Source: Neiella litorisoli
GTDB lineage: Bacteria; Pseudomonadota; Gammaproteobacteria; Enterobacterales; Neiellaceae
Direction of reading: 5' to 3'
NCBI RefSeq assembly: GCF_014773395.1
Contig: NZ_JACXAF010000004.1
Coordinates: 164,832 to 228,831, forward strand
Length of the DNA stretch: 64,000 bases
The number at the start of each line of letters is the position of its first letter. Position 1 is the first letter of the stretch. The notes below the pieces were generated by a model. That model was not told where the DNA came from and made no database searches. It saw nothing but the letters and a program-made list of their open reading frames with translations. The position numbers and the translations under genes were made by a program. Shown here piece after piece: positions 62,762 to 64,000 of this stretch.

Positions 62762-63286
62762 ATGTCACTGGTTGGTATTTTTTTCGGTAGCGACACCGGT
62801 AATACAGAAAACGTCGCCAATATGTTGCAAAAAGAATTAGGTAAAAACATTTGCGATGTTCACGATATCGCCAAAGCAACCAAAGAAGACATTGATCAAT
62901 ACAGCTTTTTGCTGTTTGGCATCCCCACTTGGTATTACGGCGAAGCGCAATGCGACTGGGATGACTTTTTCCCTGATCTGGAATCCTTGTCATTTGAAGA
63001 CAAGCTGGTCGGTATTTTCGGTTGTGGCGATCAAGAAGACTACGCCGAATACTTCCTTGATGCGATGGGCATGATCCGCGATATCGTCGAAGCTCGCGGC
63101 GCTACCCTAGTGGGTCTGTGGCCAACCGAAGGCTATGACTTTGAAGCGTCAAAAGGTTTAGCCGATGATGATCACTTCGTCGGTCTGGGCATTGATGAAG
63201 ATCGTCAGCCTGAACTGACCGACGAGCGCGTTAAAGCATGGGCCGCGCAAATCTACCAAGAAATGTGCTTGGAAGAATTACAGTAA
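62762..63286 (+). CDS. fldA: Flavodoxin I
   Basis: FMN electron carrier, 174 residues. The phosphate-binding loop is FFGSDTGNTENVANML. FMN-stacking regions include GIPTWYYGEAQCDWDDF and FGCGDQEDYAEYFLDAMG. The acidic C-terminal part is typical of long-chain flavodoxins. Replaces ferredoxin under iron limitation in many bacteria and lies directly upstream of fur, as in E. coli. A 151-bp gap with its own -10 element separates it from fur. Confidence 0.96.
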   Translation: MSLVGIFFGSDTGNTENVANMLQKELGKNICDVHDIAKATKEDIDQYSFLLFGIPTWYYGEAQCDWDDFFPDLESLSFEDKLVGIFGCGDQEDYAEYFLDAMGMIRDIVEARGATLVGLWPTEGYDFEASKGLADDDHFVGLGIDEDRQPELTDERVKAWAAQIYQEMCLEELQ

Positions 63287-63399
63287 TCACCTGAATATGT
63301 TTCATTTTGTTCGCAAGTTATTGCACTAATTCAGAATTTTTTATTTGCTTTGAATCAGAAAACACAAAGGTTGTAGGTTTATTTTGGCTCCGTAGTGTC

Positions 63400-63405
63400 T
63401 ATAAT
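63400..63405 (+). promoter_or_regulatory. -10 element for fur
   Basis: Perfect TATAAT 33 bp before the fur ATG, preceded by TG two bases away. No strong -35. It shows fur can be transcribed separately from fldA. Confidence 0.5.
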
Positions 63406-63437
63406 GAGCCGAACTATAAAAACCCTACAAAGACTAC

Positions 63438-63875
63438 ATGATGACAGATGAAAATCTGGCCCTTAAAAAAGCGGGCCTGAAAGTAACACTGCCACGCATT
63501 AAAATCTTAGAAATGCTGCAGGATCCTGACAATCAGCACATCAGCGCAGAAGATGTTTATAAAAAGTTGATTGATCAAGGAGAGGAAATTGGCTTAGCCA
63601 CGGTTTACCGCGTTCTGAACCAATTTGATGATGCCGGCATTGTCACTCGCCACCACTTCGAAGGCGGCAAATCAGTGTTTGAACTGGCAAGCCAAGAACA
63701 CCACGACCACTTGGTGTGCTTAGATTGTGGCAAAGTCATCGAGTTTTCTGATGAAGTGATTGAGCAGCGACAGCACGAAATTGCCAAAGCGCATAATATC
63801 ACGCTGACCAACCACAGCCTTTATTTGTATGGTCGCAGCAGCGATGGCCATTGTGAGCATGGCGATTGTGACTAA
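63438..63875 (+). CDS. fur: Ferric uptake regulator
   Basis: Iron-responsive transcription repressor, 145 residues. Winged-helix DNA-binding domain (about 5-85; LKVTLPRIKILEMLQ, HISAEDVYKKL, GLATVYRVLNQFDDAGIV). The dimerisation domain has metal ligands in EHHDHLVCLDCGKVIEF, with a C-terminal CEHGDC pair completing the structural zinc site. Tandem ATG at 63438/63441; either may be used. Fur likely controls iron uptake genes elsewhere and possibly fldA. Confidence 0.97.
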   Translation: MMTDENLALKKAGLKVTLPRIKILEMLQDPDNQHISAEDVYKKLIDQGEEIGLATVYRVLNQFDDAGIVTRHHFEGGKSVFELASQEHHDHLVCLDCGKVIEFSDEVIEQRQHEIAKAHNITLTNHSLYLYGRSSDGHCEHGDCD

Positions 63876-63913
63876 CTGAGTCAGACATAAAAAAACGGCC
63901 GATATGGCTAATG

Positions 63914-63950
63914 CCGATCAGTTAACGACAAACTGATCGGTTGACCGATC
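63914..63950. repeat. Overlapping inverted repeats with three GATC sites after fur
   Basis: CCGATCAGTT (63914-63923) pairs with AACTGATCGG (63931-63940), loop 7. GATCGGT (63935-63941) can instead pair with ACCGATC (63944-63950). The two stems share bases and exclude each other. GATC occurs at 63916, 63935 and 63947. Confidence 0.6.
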
Positions 63951-63965
63951 TTCCGCAGGCTATAT

Positions 63966-63998
63966 AAAGGTCTTAACTTCTTCAGTTAGGACCTTTTT
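63966..63998 (+). terminator. Rho-independent terminator downstream of fur
   Basis: AAAGGTCTTAACT (63966-63978) pairs with AGTTAGGACCTTT (63984-63996), with one G-U wobble and a 5-base loop; the arm runs into a T5 tail. About 90 bp after the fur stop, at the window end. Confidence 0.8.
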
Positions 63999-64000
63999 CT

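Overview
The window looks like chromosomal DNA of a marine, polysaccharide-degrading gammaproteobacterium close to the Alteromonadales. The evidence is gene content and synteny: a pgm-seqA / ybfF-DUF2788-ybfE-fldA-fur block, a uvrY-uvrC-pgsA operon next to tRNA-Gly/Cys/Leu genes, a divergent ubiT / ubiUV locus, and large TonB-dependent receptors with lipoprotein carbohydrate enzymes. The species cannot be named from the sequence.

Positions 1-22000 hold a carbohydrate-utilisation locus aimed at a rhamnose- and uronate-containing polysaccharide, with ulvan as the best guess. It starts with an ECF sigma factor of the planctomycete/verrucomicrobial type, overlapped by a membrane FecR-like anti-sigma candidate carrying a periplasmic LamG/ConA-like domain. 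Next come two GH106-type rhamnosidases, a BNR-type polysaccharide lyase (PL24/PL25-like), an alginate_lyase-fold lipoprotein (PL38-like), a GH78 rhamnosidase, a TonB-dependent receptor and a SulP transporter. A bipartite element, GGGGTAGCAA-N15-(C/A)CTTTTC, occurs three times with identical spacing. Each copy lies 49-60 bp before the start codon of the first gene of one apparent enzyme transcription unit (GH106; GH106-PL-PL38; GH78). This is a strong candidate for the promoter read by the local ECF sigma factor. A 265-bp MITE-like element sits between the anti-sigma gene and the first of these promoters.

Positions 21600-31000 (minus strand) hold a five-gene operon with two sets of circularly permuted ATP-grasp, alpha-E and transglutaminase-like proteins, a conserved but poorly understood presumptive peptide-modification system. 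One gene contains a G10 homopolymer. A divergent FG-GAP/ASPIC/BIG2 lipoprotein gene follows.

Positions 34300-36200 hold a small integrated islet at the 3' end of tRNA-Leu(UAA), bounded by a decayed tRNA-Leu 3' copy and by short GACACAAA repeats at both ends. It carries one PLD-like gene. tRNA-Cys and tRNA-Gly follow. Then come housekeeping genes: pgsA, uvrC, uvrY (with a hexanucleotide repeat adding two residues at the phosphorylation site), ubiV, ubiU, ubiT and a PLP-dependent cysteine-synthase-like enzyme. At 43600-47600 a TonB receptor is followed by a sensor kinase with a periplasmic YfiR-like domain.

Positions 47500-64000 hold a GFA-family protein, a YdiJ-type D-2-hydroxyacid dehydrogenase, astE, rnb, a second sensor kinase, glgP with a Lys/Thr-rich N-terminal tail, pgm, seqA, ybfF, a DUF2788 gene, ybfE, fldA and fur. 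Functions are inferred from sequence recognition without database searches. Substrate and regulatory assignments are hypotheses.
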